A DNA stretch of 26,317 bases from a virus, in IMG/VR virus record IMGVR_UViG_3300010354_008387, positions 1-26,317 of that record; one strand, 5' to 3'. The notes beneath the pieces were generated by a model. The model was not told where the DNA came from and did no database searches. It saw only the letters and a list, made by a program, of their open reading frames with translations. Shown piece by piece: positions 1-7,546 of the stretch; position 1 is the stretch's first letter, and every line of letters starts with the position of its first letter. The translations under genes were made by a program, and so were the position numbers.

Positions 1-1
1 A

Positions 2-523
2 ATGGACCCAGAACTAGAAAGCATGCCTACAGATTACACCGCTGGATTGGATTTTACTGTTACCAAAACCAGTAAAGGTGGATATGCAGACTATTCCACT
101 AGTAAGTGGAGCAGAAAAGAAACCGCACTAACTGCACAAGAGCAAGCAGCAATTGATAGCTTTGGTTTATACAACTTGACCGATTTCTTGCCCAAGCGTC
201 CAGGCGAAGTCGAACTTAAGGTACTTAAAGAAATGTTTGAAGCTTCGGTAGATGGTCAAGCATACGATCCAGATCGTTGGAGTCAGTACTACAAACCAAG
301 CGGGTTCCAAGGAGCCAAAGGCAGTGACGATGTAGAAACTTCAACGCCTGCGGCGAAAACAGCACCTGCGATGGTACAAACTTCGAGTCCTTTTGTCGGT
401 GACGACAACGATGAAGACGATACTCCAGTAGCAAGTGCTCCAGTAAAAACTCCAGACGCCAAACCATCCAGTCAACGTGCCGAGGATATCTTGGCCATGA
501 TTAGAAATCGTAGTAAACAATAA
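2..523 (+). CDS. 32: gp32-like single-stranded DNA-binding protein, C-terminal part (5' end outside window)
   Basis: T4-type gp32 coats single-stranded DNA during replication, recombination and repair. The visible 173 residues match the C-terminal half of marine T4-like gp32: a GLDF...TKTSKGGYADYSTSKW stretch near residues 15-36, then FGLYNLTDFLPKRP, then FEASVDGQAYDPDRW. The end is a low-complexity tail rich in Ser, Pro, Ala and Asp (residues about 108-160, with a DDNDEDD run), as expected for the acidic tail through which gp32 recruits partner proteins. The first ATG at position 2 is almost certainly internal, because the DNA-binding OB core and its zinc-binding residues are missing; the gene should extend left of the window. 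UvsX and UvsY lie downstream, which supports the call. Confidence 0.88.
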   Translation: MDPELESMPTDYTAGLDFTVTKTSKGGYADYSTSKWSRKETALTAQEQAAIDSFGLYNLTDFLPKRPGEVELKVLKEMFEASVDGQAYDPDRWSQYYKPSGFQGAKGSDDVETSTPAAKTAPAMVQTSSPFVGDDNDEDDTPVASAPVKTPDAKPSSQRAEDILAMIRNRSKQ

Positions 524-531
524 GGTGTCTA

Positions 532-1140
532 ATGTTATCGCAATTAGATAACATTATTTTTCCAGATCGTTGTGATGTACTAGAAATAGTGCCATCACAA
601 CGATACGTCTATCCCATATACAAAAATGGTAGTTCCAGTTTGTTTAATTCTGGATATAGATTGCTGGAGCATGATGAACTAGAAAAGATATCATTGATAG
701 ACATTTATGTTCGTAATCCACATGATCGTTTTGTGACCGGAGTGAATAGTTTTTTAGAGCACAACAAATCTCTTGATCAAGATACTGTGTTACATTTTGT
801 GACCAATTATCTTTTTTTGAATAGGCACTTTTGCCCACAATTTTATTGGTTAGTGAATTTACAAAGATTTTCACGTGCAAAATTAAGAATAAATTCTATT
901 GATAAGCTGTCAGACATAACTACATTGACTTATAATCAAAGTAATAATATCTTGAAAGACAAAATCTTATCTACTGACAAAATACATTTTTATCTGAGCA
1001 TTGACAAAGTGTTGACTGAAGATTTATTAAATCAAACAGTATCGTTTAAACAGATATGTCAATGTATTAAATTCAAACATCCTGATGTTTATTTAGAACT
1101 GATACAACGGAGTGTGGATCTATGCAATGTCCTAGACTAA
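532..1140 (+). CDS. Sulfotransferase-family-like protein
   Basis: This 202-aa protein carries a short loop KNGSSSLF (residues 31-38) that resembles the 5'-phosphosulfate-binding loop of PAPS-dependent sulfotransferases. RNPHDRFVTG (residues 61-70) resembles their 3'-phosphate-binding segment. It is shorter than most cellular sulfotransferases, but compact members are seen in marine tailed phages. The acceptor cannot be deduced; a glycan or a modified small molecule is possible given the neighbours. Translation starts at ATG 532, eight bases after the gp32 stop, with AAGGTGT as ribosome-binding site. The 3' end overlaps the next gene by 19 nt, so the two are probably translated together. Homology to sulfotransferases is fairly likely; catalytic activity is an inference. 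Confidence 0.6.
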   Translation: MLSQLDNIIFPDRCDVLEIVPSQRYVYPIYKNGSSSLFNSGYRLLEHDELEKISLIDIYVRNPHDRFVTGVNSFLEHNKSLDQDTVLHFVTNYLFLNRHFCPQFYWLVNLQRFSRAKLRINSIDKLSDITTLTYNQSNNILKDKILSTDKIHFYLSIDKVLTEDLLNQTVSFKQICQCIKFKHPDVYLELIQRSVDLCNVLD

Positions 1141-2090
1141 CTCATTTTGTTAGATTCAATCCTAACGGTACAATAAGTCGTTGCGGACACATGGTCAACG
1201 CACCACAGTTTAATAATCTGCCTGAAATGAACAATAGCAGTTGGTTGCTAGGAATACGGGCACATTTAGAATACGGTAATTGGCCAATGGAATGTGTGCG
1301 CTGTCAGGAAACTGAAACGGTCAATAATACAAGTATTAGATTGAATTCAATTGAGTTTGACCAAAGACAAACAGTCGATGATTACCTTGTGGTTGGCGGT
1401 GTTTTGGATAATATTTGTAACAGCGGCTGCTTGACCTGTAATGAAATGCTTAGTACCAAGATTGGCAGTCTGTCGGGGAAATCGTATCCTATTGTCGACA
1501 ATTCAAATAAATTTTGGCAATTGCCAACTGACAAAATAGTGCATCTTGATATCAATGGTGGTGAACCCAGCGCCAGTAAAAATTATAAACATCTGTTAAA
1601 AAATTTGCCACCAAACGTTAAATCGGTTAGAATAAACACAAATTGTTCTTTGATCATTCATGAAATAGAAAATCTGATAGCCAATGGAATCGCTGTAACA
1701 ATCACTGTCAGTTTAGACGGTATAGAAAATGTTCATGACTATGTAAGATGGCCTATTAAATGGAACAGTTTTTTAACAAATTTGATGTACTATAAAAGTA
1801 TAGTTGGAATTAAATTAAATACCTGGACAACAGTGAGCGCATTAAATATTCATGATTTATTAAAAATCAAGCAGTTTACAGCAAATAATCAAATTGAACA
1901 TTCTTATGCTTTTTTGAGTGAGCCCGATGTCTTAAGTATCAAATACCAAAACTCATACACTTTGCCATTCAAACAACTTTTTCCACACTTGGTAGCAGTA
2001 GATAGAAATAATCAGACTGAAATAGATCAATATATTTTACAACAAAACAATTTACGAGGATTACATGAAGATAGCAATAACAGGGCATAG
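1122..2090 (+). CDS. Radical SAM protein with N-terminal cysteine (twitch-like) domain
   Basis: The 322-aa product has the radical SAM 4Fe-4S signature CNSGCLTC (CxxxCxxC, residues 99-106) and a glycine-rich SAM-binding GGEPS motif around residue 150. Ahead of the core is a cysteine-bearing segment (Cys3, Cys21, Cys58, Cys61) that resembles the auxiliary-cluster or twitch domain usually found at the C-terminus of SPASM enzymes; here it comes first. The protein at 2607 has the same arrangement, so the two are probably paralogues. The substrate is unknown. ATG 1122 is preceded by GGAG-type sequence and overlaps the sulfotransferase-like gene by 19 nt; the 3' end overlaps the dehydrogenase by 26 nt. 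Such a tight layout suggests one transcription unit whose products act in one pathway. Confidence 0.8.
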   Translation: MQCPRLTHFVRFNPNGTISRCGHMVNAPQFNNLPEMNNSSWLLGIRAHLEYGNWPMECVRCQETETVNNTSIRLNSIEFDQRQTVDDYLVVGGVLDNICNSGCLTCNEMLSTKIGSLSGKSYPIVDNSNKFWQLPTDKIVHLDINGGEPSASKNYKHLLKNLPPNVKSVRINTNCSLIIHEIENLIANGIAVTITVSLDGIENVHDYVRWPIKWNSFLTNLMYYKSIVGIKLNTWTTVSALNIHDLLKIKQFTANNQIEHSYAFLSEPDVLSIKYQNSYTLPFKQLFPHLVAVDRNNQTEIDQYILQQNNLRGLHEDSNNRA

Positions 2091-2610
2091 TGCAGGTATA
2101 GGACTAGCATTGTCAGAAGTCTATGCAAGTCAAGGACACGAAGTAATTGGATTAAGTCGTAGGAATGGGTTTAATATTAAATCTATACCTAAACTTGTAG
2201 AACAAATAAAAGATTGTGATGTCTTTATCAATAATGCTCAATCAGGTTTTGCTCAGACCGAATTACTGTTTGCTATGTACAAAGAATGGCAAGAGAAATA
2301 TGGAAAAAAAATTATAAACATCAGTACAATGCTAACTTGTGAACCAGTTAGTTTTCTACCAGGAATAGAAATGACTGAATATTATGTTCAAAAAATAGCA
2401 TTAGAAGAGGCTGTAAAACAATTGAGATATTTTAAAAATTGGCCAAAACTGATTATGATCAAACCTGGCGCAATTGCAACGCAACCTGGACAAGAGAGTC
2501 CTCGACCTTATGCAGACCCTCGTACTTGGGCTGAAAAGATTGTACAAACTCTAGATGCCGGTAACGATTTAGAATTTTATGAATTATCTTTAACTGTAAA
2601 TTACCATTGA
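2065..2610 (+). CDS. Short-chain dehydrogenase/reductase
   Basis: This is a compact 181-aa classical-type SDR. It has the nucleotide-binding TGHSAGIG motif (residues 6-13), the NNA motif (residues 56-58), a candidate catalytic Ser87 in an IST segment, and the Tyr106-xxx-Lys110 pair. It lacks much of the C-terminal substrate loop of full-length (about 250 aa) SDRs, so the substrate is likely small or protein-bound. Members of this size occur in T4-like marine phages. SD sequence ACGAGGA precedes ATG 2065. The gene sits between two radical SAM genes and overlaps both, so oxidation or reduction of the same product is a reasonable inference. The cofactor (NAD or NADP) cannot be fixed from sequence, although SRR at residues 31-33 after strand 2 would favour NADP. 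Confidence 0.8.
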   Translation: MKIAITGHSAGIGLALSEVYASQGHEVIGLSRRNGFNIKSIPKLVEQIKDCDVFINNAQSGFAQTELLFAMYKEWQEKYGKKIINISTMLTCEPVSFLPGIEMTEYYVQKIALEEAVKQLRYFKNWPKLIMIKPGAIATQPGQESPRPYADPRTWAEKIVQTLDAGNDLEFYELSLTVNYH

Positions 2611-3749
2611 AATCTAAAGATTATTTAACAAATAAAAATTTTTGTCCTATTCCCTGGACAGGTCTAATGTACAATTTTGACGGCAGCATAAAAAACTGTA
2701 TTAGAAGTGCTGGACCAATTGGCAATATTTGCAATAACCCAATTGAGGACATTGTAAATGATAAGCCTAACATAACTACAAAGCTCAATATGATAAGCAA
2801 TCGTCCAGGCGAGCGATGCTCTCCGTGTTACGATTTAGAAAAAGGAAAAAATAGCTTTGATATAATAAGTGATAGAGTTTATTACCTTAAAGAACTAAAA
2901 AAAATAAGTTTAGATACATACAACAATGAAACAAATTTTAATTTACAAGTTGTAGATATACGTTGGTCCAATTTATGTAATTTTGCATGTGTATATTGTG
3001 GACCAGACTTCAGCAGCAGATGGGAACAAGAAAGAAGTTTGAGCATTACAACACCAAATCAAAAACAACAAATTGAATTTACTAACTATGTTATGAGCAA
3101 GGCAAGTAATCTAAAGCATGTGTATTTGGCTGGTGGTGAGCCATTGCTCATGAAACAAAATTTAGATCTATTAGATAAATTATCATCGGACGTCAATTTG
3201 CGTATCAATACTAATCTCAGCAAAACAAATACACAAATTTTTGATAAAATATGTACATTTAAAAATGTTCATTGGATTGTAAGTGTGGAATCAATTGAGG
3301 AAGAATACGAATATATTAGATATGGAGGTTCGTGGAAGGAATTTTTAGAAAATTTAAATATAATTAAAAATCTTGGGCACAAAATTTCTTTCAATATGCT
3401 GCACTTTTCACTAAATTATTTAAGTATTTTTAGATGCGTTGATTTTTTCGTCAATATGGGATTTCATTACAATAGTTTTATAATTGGGCCTTTGTTAAAC
3501 CCAATGTCTCTAAATATTAGACATTTGCCTCAGGATATGTTACACTTGACTCAGTTAGAACTGCAAAGAAGAATAAGCAGCAAACCAGGTTTTTTATATG
3601 AAAATGGATTACAGAATATACTTGACTATTTGAAAACACCATTTGACAAAGATTTAACACAAGTTTTTGATTACCTACAAGTATTAGATCAAAGACGTAA
3701 CTTAGACAGCACTAAAATTTTTAAGGAACTTTACAATTATGGCAACTAA
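2607..3749 (+). CDS. Radical SAM protein with N-terminal cysteine (twitch-like) domain, TTG start
   Basis: This 380-aa protein has CNFACVYC (CxxxCxxC, residues 124-131) for the SAM-cleaving 4Fe-4S cluster and a GGEPL motif near residue 176. An N-terminal module with FCPIPW (Cys13), Cys31, Cys42 and CSPC (Cys71, Cys74) resembles an auxiliary cluster domain placed before the core, as in the gene at 1122. The start is TTG 2607, overlapping the previous stop (TTGA); the next in-frame ATG (about 2667) would remove the conserved FCPIPW segment. The gene is very AT-rich: a hand count over 3241-3300 gives about 27% GC, against about 47% over 4261-4320 in uvsX, which hints at separate origin. Substrate unknown. 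The 3' end overlaps uvsX by 11 nt. Confidence 0.82.
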   Translation: MKSKDYLTNKNFCPIPWTGLMYNFDGSIKNCIRSAGPIGNICNNPIEDIVNDKPNITTKLNMISNRPGERCSPCYDLEKGKNSFDIISDRVYYLKELKKISLDTYNNETNFNLQVVDIRWSNLCNFACVYCGPDFSSRWEQERSLSITTPNQKQQIEFTNYVMSKASNLKHVYLAGGEPLLMKQNLDLLDKLSSDVNLRINTNLSKTNTQIFDKICTFKNVHWIVSVESIEEEYEYIRYGGSWKEFLENLNIIKNLGHKISFNMLHFSLNYLSIFRCVDFFVNMGFHYNSFIIGPLLNPMSLNIRHLPQDMLHLTQLELQRRISSKPGFLYENGLQNILDYLKTPFDKDLTQVFDYLQVLDQRRNLDSTKIFKELYNYGN

Positions 3750-4806
3750 ACCATTTGATGTATCAAAATTTCGCAAAAGTATTACAAAAAGTATTGACGG
3801 TATCTCCGTCGGATTTAACGATCCCACAGACTGGATCTCAACAAACAACTACGCTCTTAACTACCTTATCAGTGGGGACTTTAATAAGGGTATTCCAATG
3901 GGTAAGGTTACTGTATTCGCTGGAGAATCTGGTGCGGGTAAATCCTTTATCTGCTCAGGAAATCTCGTCAAAAACGCTCAAGAACAAGGTATATATGTTA
4001 TTCTCATCGATACTGAAAACGCACTTGACGAAGCCTGGCTCCACGCACTTGGCGTCGATACTTCTGAAGACAAGCTTCTCAAACTCAATATGGCCATGAT
4101 TGATGACGTTGCTAAAATGATTACCGAGTTTGTGAAAGAATACAAAACGCTACCCGAAGATCAACGACCTAAAGTTCTAATTGTACTAGACAGTCTAGGT
4201 ATGTTACTGACACCAACAGATGTCAATCAATTTGAAGCCGGTGACCTAAAGGGTGACATGGGTCGTAAGCCCAAGGCACTGACAGCACTTGTTCGTAACT
4301 GTGTAAACATGTTTGGTAGTTTGAATATTGGGCTTGTTGCTACCAACCATACATATGCCAGCCAAGACATGTTTGATCCGGATGATAAGATCTCGGGCGG
4401 ACAGGGGTTTATCTATGCATCGAGTATTGTTGTTGCTATGCGTAAGCTAAAACTTAAAGAAGATGAAGATGGCAACAAGATTTCAGAAGTCAAAGGTATC
4501 CGTGCCGCATGCAAGATCATGAAAACACGCTACGCTAAACCGTTTGAAAGTGTACAGGTCAAGATTCCATATGAATCGGGCATGAATCCGTATTCTGGTT
4601 TGGTAGACATGTTTGAGGGCAAAGGTTTATTGCAGAAAGAAGGTAACAGTCTTAAATACACGCTAGCAGACGGCACTGTTATCAAGCAATTCCGTAAGGC
4701 ATGGGAACGAAATGATGACGGAAGTTTGGATAAAGTAATGGCAGATTACGCTGCTCACCCGCATCAACAATCTACCAATCAACTAGAGGAGGAAACAGTC
4801 GAATGA
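3739..4806 (+). CDS. uvsX: UvsX RecA-like recombinase
   Basis: UvsX forms filaments on single-stranded DNA and catalyses strand exchange, driving recombination-dependent replication in T4-type phages. The 355-aa product shows Walker A GESGAGKS (residues 62-69), a Walker B strand KVLIVLDSLG (about 145-154), and RecA-core features such as LIDTENALDEAW and the GLVATNHTY segment. Length fits the phage family (T4 UvsX is about 390 aa). ATG 3739 follows an AAGGAAC ribosome-binding site inside the end of the radical SAM gene. The downstream gene starts in a 4-nt overlap (ATGA). Gene order uvsX, small acidic ORF, uvsY supports the call; gp32, the third partner of the presynaptic filament, is at the left edge. 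Confidence 0.95.
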   Translation: MATKPFDVSKFRKSITKSIDGISVGFNDPTDWISTNNYALNYLISGDFNKGIPMGKVTVFAGESGAGKSFICSGNLVKNAQEQGIYVILIDTENALDEAWLHALGVDTSEDKLLKLNMAMIDDVAKMITEFVKEYKTLPEDQRPKVLIVLDSLGMLLTPTDVNQFEAGDLKGDMGRKPKALTALVRNCVNMFGSLNIGLVATNHTYASQDMFDPDDKISGGQGFIYASSIVVAMRKLKLKEDEDGNKISEVKGIRAACKIMKTRYAKPFESVQVKIPYESGMNPYSGLVDMFEGKGLLQKEGNSLKYTLADGTVIKQFRKAWERNDDGSLDKVMADYAAHPHQQSTNQLEEETVE

Positions 4807-5033
4807 GCATTGATACAGAGGTTTTAATTGAGACCTACACTATTCTAAAGGAATATATTCCGCCAAAAGAAAGACAGGCCGCATCAGATAATTTAATGAG
4901 TTTGCTTGCAGATTCATTGAGCGAAAAAGAACTTAAAGAGTTTGGGTCAACAGATGGGTACACTAAACGTAGTCTTGAAGAATATATCGTTGACGATGAA
5001 GATGAAGACGAAGAAGCCGATTATGAAAACTAA
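4803..5033 (+). CDS. Small acidic phage protein between uvsX and uvsY
   Basis: This 76-aa protein is probably helical in its first 50 residues and ends in a strongly acidic tail (VDDEDEDEEADYE, about 62-75). It contains a PPKERQAASDNLMSLLAD segment that I recall from small T4-like phage proteins in the same position, but I know no function for it. It starts in an ATGA overlap with uvsX, behind a strong GAGGAGG ribosome-binding site, and its stop overlaps the start of uvsY (TAATG). The position suggests a role with the recombination machinery; the acidic tail could mimic DNA or contact gp32/UvsX. Both are inferences. Confidence 0.75.
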   Translation: MSIDTEVLIETYTILKEYIPPKERQAASDNLMSLLADSLSEKELKEFGSTDGYTKRSLEEYIVDDEDEDEEADYEN

Positions 5034-5485
5034 TGTGGTATAATCGAATTGTTGCGGATCTTGGAGAGATTCCGGCCTTCATTGATTATTATGAAGGCGA
5101 ACTCGCTCAGGCAAAAACAGAAACATACATACGAGGTAATGTTGAAAAGTCCGCTGCGAATTTACCAGGTATTACAGAACAAAGATTTAACCAGTTACAA
5201 GAGATCGAAGCTGTACTTAACTATCTTAATATACAACTTCGCAAGATTAGACGAAAGCATTTTCAAAAATACCTGGAATCTTATGCCCGAGCTCTTACAA
5301 GTCGCGACGCAGAGAAATATACAGATGGCGAGGACGAAGTCATTGACTTTGAAACAATCATCAATGAAGTTGCTTTGCTTAGAAACAAGTGGCTTGGGAT
5401 TATGAAAGGACTCGAAAGCAAGAATTTCATGCTCGGACATGTTGTAAGGTTAAGAACAGCTGGTATGGAAGACATTGTGGTATAA
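5033..5485 (+). CDS. uvsY: UvsY-like recombination mediator
   Basis: UvsY loads UvsX onto gp32-coated single-stranded DNA. This 150-aa protein has the family size (T4 UvsY is 137 aa) and pattern: a basic middle with LNIQLRKIRRKHFQKYLESYARALTS-like helix (about 62-90), then a helical C-terminal part LRNKWLGIMKGLESKNFMLGHVVRLRTAG resembling the conserved 'L..W..I.......S..F.I......R' signature of T4-like UvsY. The start ATG 5033 overlaps the previous stop by one base (TAATG). Its place just after uvsX is strong support. Sequence identity to T4 looks low, as usual for this protein, so the call rests on pattern plus context. Confidence 0.8.
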   Translation: MWYNRIVADLGEIPAFIDYYEGELAQAKTETYIRGNVEKSAANLPGITEQRFNQLQEIEAVLNYLNIQLRKIRRKHFQKYLESYARALTSRDAEKYTDGEDEVIDFETIINEVALLRNKWLGIMKGLESKNFMLGHVVRLRTAGMEDIVV

Positions 5486-5737
5486 ATGGATACCAAGACT
5501 CATGCAGAAAATATTTTACGAGATTGGGCATTATGTTTGAATGCCCGACCAAAAAGTAATGCAATAAATATCCAAATTGATAAAGACACTTGTGGAAGAT
5601 GGGCAGTAAACTTGATTCACAATCTTAATTGGGGCAGTGAATTAGAAATAATTGAAGCCTGCTACCAACTTGAGTCAAGATTAAAACCTTTAAAAGAAAA
5701 AATAATTATCGAGGTGATACAACATGGTTCCGTTTAA
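5486..5737 (+). CDS. Small hypothetical protein (83 aa)
   Basis: I do not recognise this protein. It is 83 aa with an N-terminal helix-like stretch (HAENILRDWALCLNAR), one Cys near residue 36 in DKDTCGRWAVNLI, and a helical charged C-terminus (LKPLKEKIIIEVIQ). No signal peptide, membrane segment or known motif is visible. ATG 5486 starts directly after the uvsY stop, so it is translationally linked to the recombination genes. Its 3' end overlaps the methyltransferase gene by 14 nt, and that gene's AGGTG ribosome-binding site lies in its last codons. Codon use looks like its neighbours, so I consider it a real gene of unknown role. Confidence 0.65.
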   Translation: MDTKTHAENILRDWALCLNARPKSNAINIQIDKDTCGRWAVNLIHNLNWGSELEIIEACYQLESRLKPLKEKIIIEVIQHGSV

Positions 5738-6485
5738 AACTTACTTTGAAAGTCACGAACATAGTCTACAAACTCTTAACCTCTTATACAGTTATGACAG
5801 TTTTTTAGACAGTTTGGAATTTGTTGCTGATTTTGGATGCGGACACGGATTAGATACTAAATGGTGGGCTACATTAGAAACCAGAGATGATCCGCCAGAA
5901 CCTAGAAATTACAAAACATATGCTGTTGATATCAACACCGGATCATTGGATAAAGAAGTAAAAGATCTAGATAATGTGTTTGTAATCAACGAAGATTTTG
6001 ACAGTAATGACTGTCCTGTGCCCAGACCGATTGATTTAATTTGGTGTCATAATTCTTTTCAATATGTTACCAATCCGGTTTCTACTTTAAAAACTTGGAA
6101 TCAACAGTTGGTGGAAAACGGCATGATGATCCTAATCTTTCCTCAAAACACTCATTATGCCTATAATAGATTAGTCAACAATAGTTATAACGGCTGTTAC
6201 TATAATCACAATATCGTAAATCTTATGTATATGCTTGCGGTCAATGGATTTGATTGTAAAGATGCATACTTTTTAAAAGAAGAAAATAGTCCATGGCTAC
6301 ATGCAGCAGTTTACAAGAGTAATATTGCACCCATGGATCCAAAAAGAACTAGTTGGTATGACCTGGCTGATTTAAATCTAGTAAGCGATAGTGTTAAACA
6401 AAGCCTTAATAAATTTGGTTACGTTAAACAAGAAGAAATTCTAACAACCTGGTTAGATAAAGACTTTCATTTTGCCAAAGAATGA
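5724..6485 (+). CDS. Class I SAM-dependent methyltransferase-like protein
   Basis: The 253-aa product shows a Rossmann-type SAM-binding motif I, FVADFGCGHGLDTKWW (about residues 33-48). It is followed by a second-strand acidic residue in YAVDINTGSL, and by LIWCHNSFQYVTNPVSTLKTWNQ, which matches the motif around strand 4 of Methyltransf_11-type enzymes. The acceptor is not identifiable. The next gene begins in a 4-nt ATGA overlap and encodes a nucleotidyltransferase-cupin fusion for sugar or alditol activation. A small-molecule or sugar methylation step is therefore more likely than nucleic acid methylation, but this is inference. Start ATG 5724 has an AGGTG Shine-Dalgarno. Confidence 0.75.
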   Translation: MVPFKTYFESHEHSLQTLNLLYSYDSFLDSLEFVADFGCGHGLDTKWWATLETRDDPPEPRNYKTYAVDINTGSLDKEVKDLDNVFVINEDFDSNDCPVPRPIDLIWCHNSFQYVTNPVSTLKTWNQQLVENGMMILIFPQNTHYAYNRLVNNSYNGCYYNHNIVNLMYMLAVNGFDCKDAYFLKEENSPWLHAAVYKSNIAPMDPKRTSWYDLADLNLVSDSVKQSLNKFGYVKQEEILTTWLDKDFHFAKE

Positions 6486-7246
6486 AAATTATCTTAGTCA
6501 CCGGAGGATTTGATCCTGTACATTCAGGACATATCTCGTACCTAAATCATGCAGATCATTTGGGCGACTGGTTAGTGGTTGGTTTGAATTCAGACGCATG
6601 GCTTGCACGGAAAAAAGGACGAGCATTCATGTCATGGCACGAACGCATGACTGTACTGGACAATTTACATATGGTAGATAGAGTCATAGAATTTGATGAC
6701 AGCGACGGTACTGCTTGTGACGCTATTAGAAAAGTCAAAGACATGTTTCCAGGTGATGAGATTGTATTTGCCAACGGTGGCGACAGAACTCAGCACAACA
6801 TTCCTGAAATGATATTCGATGATGTTGAGTTTGTGTTTGGCGTGGGCGGAGCAGATAAAAAGAACAGCAGCAGCGATATTCTTAAGCGTTGGACCAGCGT
6901 AGAAGTCAAACGATCATGGGGAAGTTATACTGTGTTAAACGAGATTCCAGGCGCTAAAGTCAAAACTTTGCGAGTAGATCCCGGACAGACTTTAAGTATG
7001 CAGCGGCATCAATATCGAAGTGAGTATTGGATGGTGACCGAAGGAACATGTCTGATCAATATGGCCATGCCAGGAGATCTTACAAACCCACCTAAAATCT
7101 TAGGAAAATACGATGAATGGCGAGTACCTCAAAATGCCTGGCATCAATTGACTAATCCGTTTACCCGCCCTTGTACAATTGTAGAAATACAGTATGGCGA
7201 AAGATGTGATGAAGAGGATATTGAGCGATTAGATGCCAGCAGTTAA
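6482..7246 (+). CDS. Cytidylyltransferase-like domain fused to a mannose-6-phosphate-isomerase-type cupin
   Basis: Residues 1 to about 138 form a nucleotidyltransferase of the glycerol-3-phosphate cytidylyltransferase/RfaE2 type. The nucleotide-binding GGFDPVHSGH is at residues 8-17, with an SWHERM segment near 51-56 and SSSDILKRW (129-137) in place of the usual ISSTxxR signature. Residues about 142-245 match the C-terminal type II mannose-6-phosphate isomerase cupin of ManC-like enzymes: VKRSWGSYTVL, PGQTLSMQRHQYRSEYWMV, and VPQNAWHQLTNP. The protein could activate a sugar- or polyol-phosphate, with the cupin isomerising or binding it. Fusion of these two domains is unusual; ManC normally joins the cupin to a GT-A-fold pyrophosphorylase. 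Start ATG 6482 overlaps the methyltransferase stop (ATGA). Confidence 0.85.
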   Translation: MKIILVTGGFDPVHSGHISYLNHADHLGDWLVVGLNSDAWLARKKGRAFMSWHERMTVLDNLHMVDRVIEFDDSDGTACDAIRKVKDMFPGDEIVFANGGDRTQHNIPEMIFDDVEFVFGVGGADKKNSSSDILKRWTSVEVKRSWGSYTVLNEIPGAKVKTLRVDPGQTLSMQRHQYRSEYWMVTEGTCLINMAMPGDLTNPPKILGKYDEWRVPQNAWHQLTNPFTRPCTIVEIQYGERCDEEDIERLDASS

Positions 7247-7312
7247 ACAACGTAGGTACAAATCTGCTTGTCTTTGACGATATTCAATTATAGCTAGTAT
7301 AAATTTACGCAT
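7229..7312 (-). CDS. Possible tiny ORF (27 aa), minus strand
   Basis: A 27-codon ORF starts MRKFILAIIEYRQRQADLYL and ends at TAA 7229-7231. It overlaps the end of the 55-aa ORF upstream by 8 nt (start CAT at 7310-7312 read in reverse) and the 3' end of the plus-strand fusion gene by 18 nt. The peptide is an amphipathic, basic helix. I know no function. Its length alone gives little coding support; the case rests on its overlap with the preceding minus-strand ORF behind a late-type promoter. Confidence 0.3.
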   Translation of the reverse strand: MRKFILAIIEYRQRQADLYLRCLTAGI

Positions 7313-7472
7313 TTGGAAACCAATCTTGATTTTTGTTGTAAGTGTATTGCTGTAGCCAATGTTCAACATCTGCTGCATTTTTTGGTTCTTTTGATTCTAT
7401 ATAAATTTCTAAATCACTTTTTGATTTAGGAAACATTTGGTGTAAGCGTTCTACTAAATTACTGAAACTCAT
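7305..7472 (-). CDS. Small hypothetical protein (55 aa), minus strand
   Basis: This short ORF fills most of the 300-base gap between two plus-strand genes. It begins MSFSNLVERLHQMFPKSKSD and continues with an YIESKEPKNAADVEHWLQQY segment. That segment resembles short bacterial proteins with a 'yl....p.d.advE.l..' helix pattern, for example DUF3563-like ones; I hold that comparison loosely. It has a good ribosome-binding site (AAGGAG, about 7 nt before the ATG in reverse orientation) and an AATAAATA late-type promoter 18 bp upstream on the same strand (7491-7498). Those two signals together make it a likely real gene. It is transcribed against its neighbours. Confidence 0.62.
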   Translation of the reverse strand: MSFSNLVERLHQMFPKSKSDLEIYIESKEPKNAADVEHWLQQYTYNKNQDWFPNA

Positions 7473-7490
7473 TTTTTCTCCTTGTGCAAG

Positions 7491-7498
7491 TATTTATT
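7491..7498 (-). promoter_or_regulatory. T4-type late promoter motif (minus strand)
   Basis: AATAAATA in reverse orientation, 18 bp upstream of the 55-aa minus-strand ORF and followed by its AAGGAG site. T4-like phages use (T/n)ATAAATA as the -10-like late promoter recognised by gp55-bound RNA polymerase. It lies back-to-back with a similar motif on the other strand at 7532. Confidence 0.55.
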
Positions 7499-7531
7499 GC
7501 ATTGCAACATTAGTTATAGGAATACATAAAC

Positions 7532-7539
7532 CATAAATA
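7532..7539 (+). promoter_or_regulatory. T4-type late promoter motif
   Basis: CATAAATA lies 7 bp before the ATG of the 486-aa gene. It fits the nATAAATA late consensus of marine T4-like phages. With such short spacing the transcript would begin at or very near the start codon, so either the mRNA has almost no leader or the motif is fortuitous. Confidence 0.45.
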
Positions 7540-7546
7540 TGTAATC

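Noticed and set aside
5562-5570. Late promoter motif AATAAATA inside the 83-aa gene
   Set aside because: It is within coding sequence, about 155 bp from the next start; chance occurrence is likely in AT-rich DNA.
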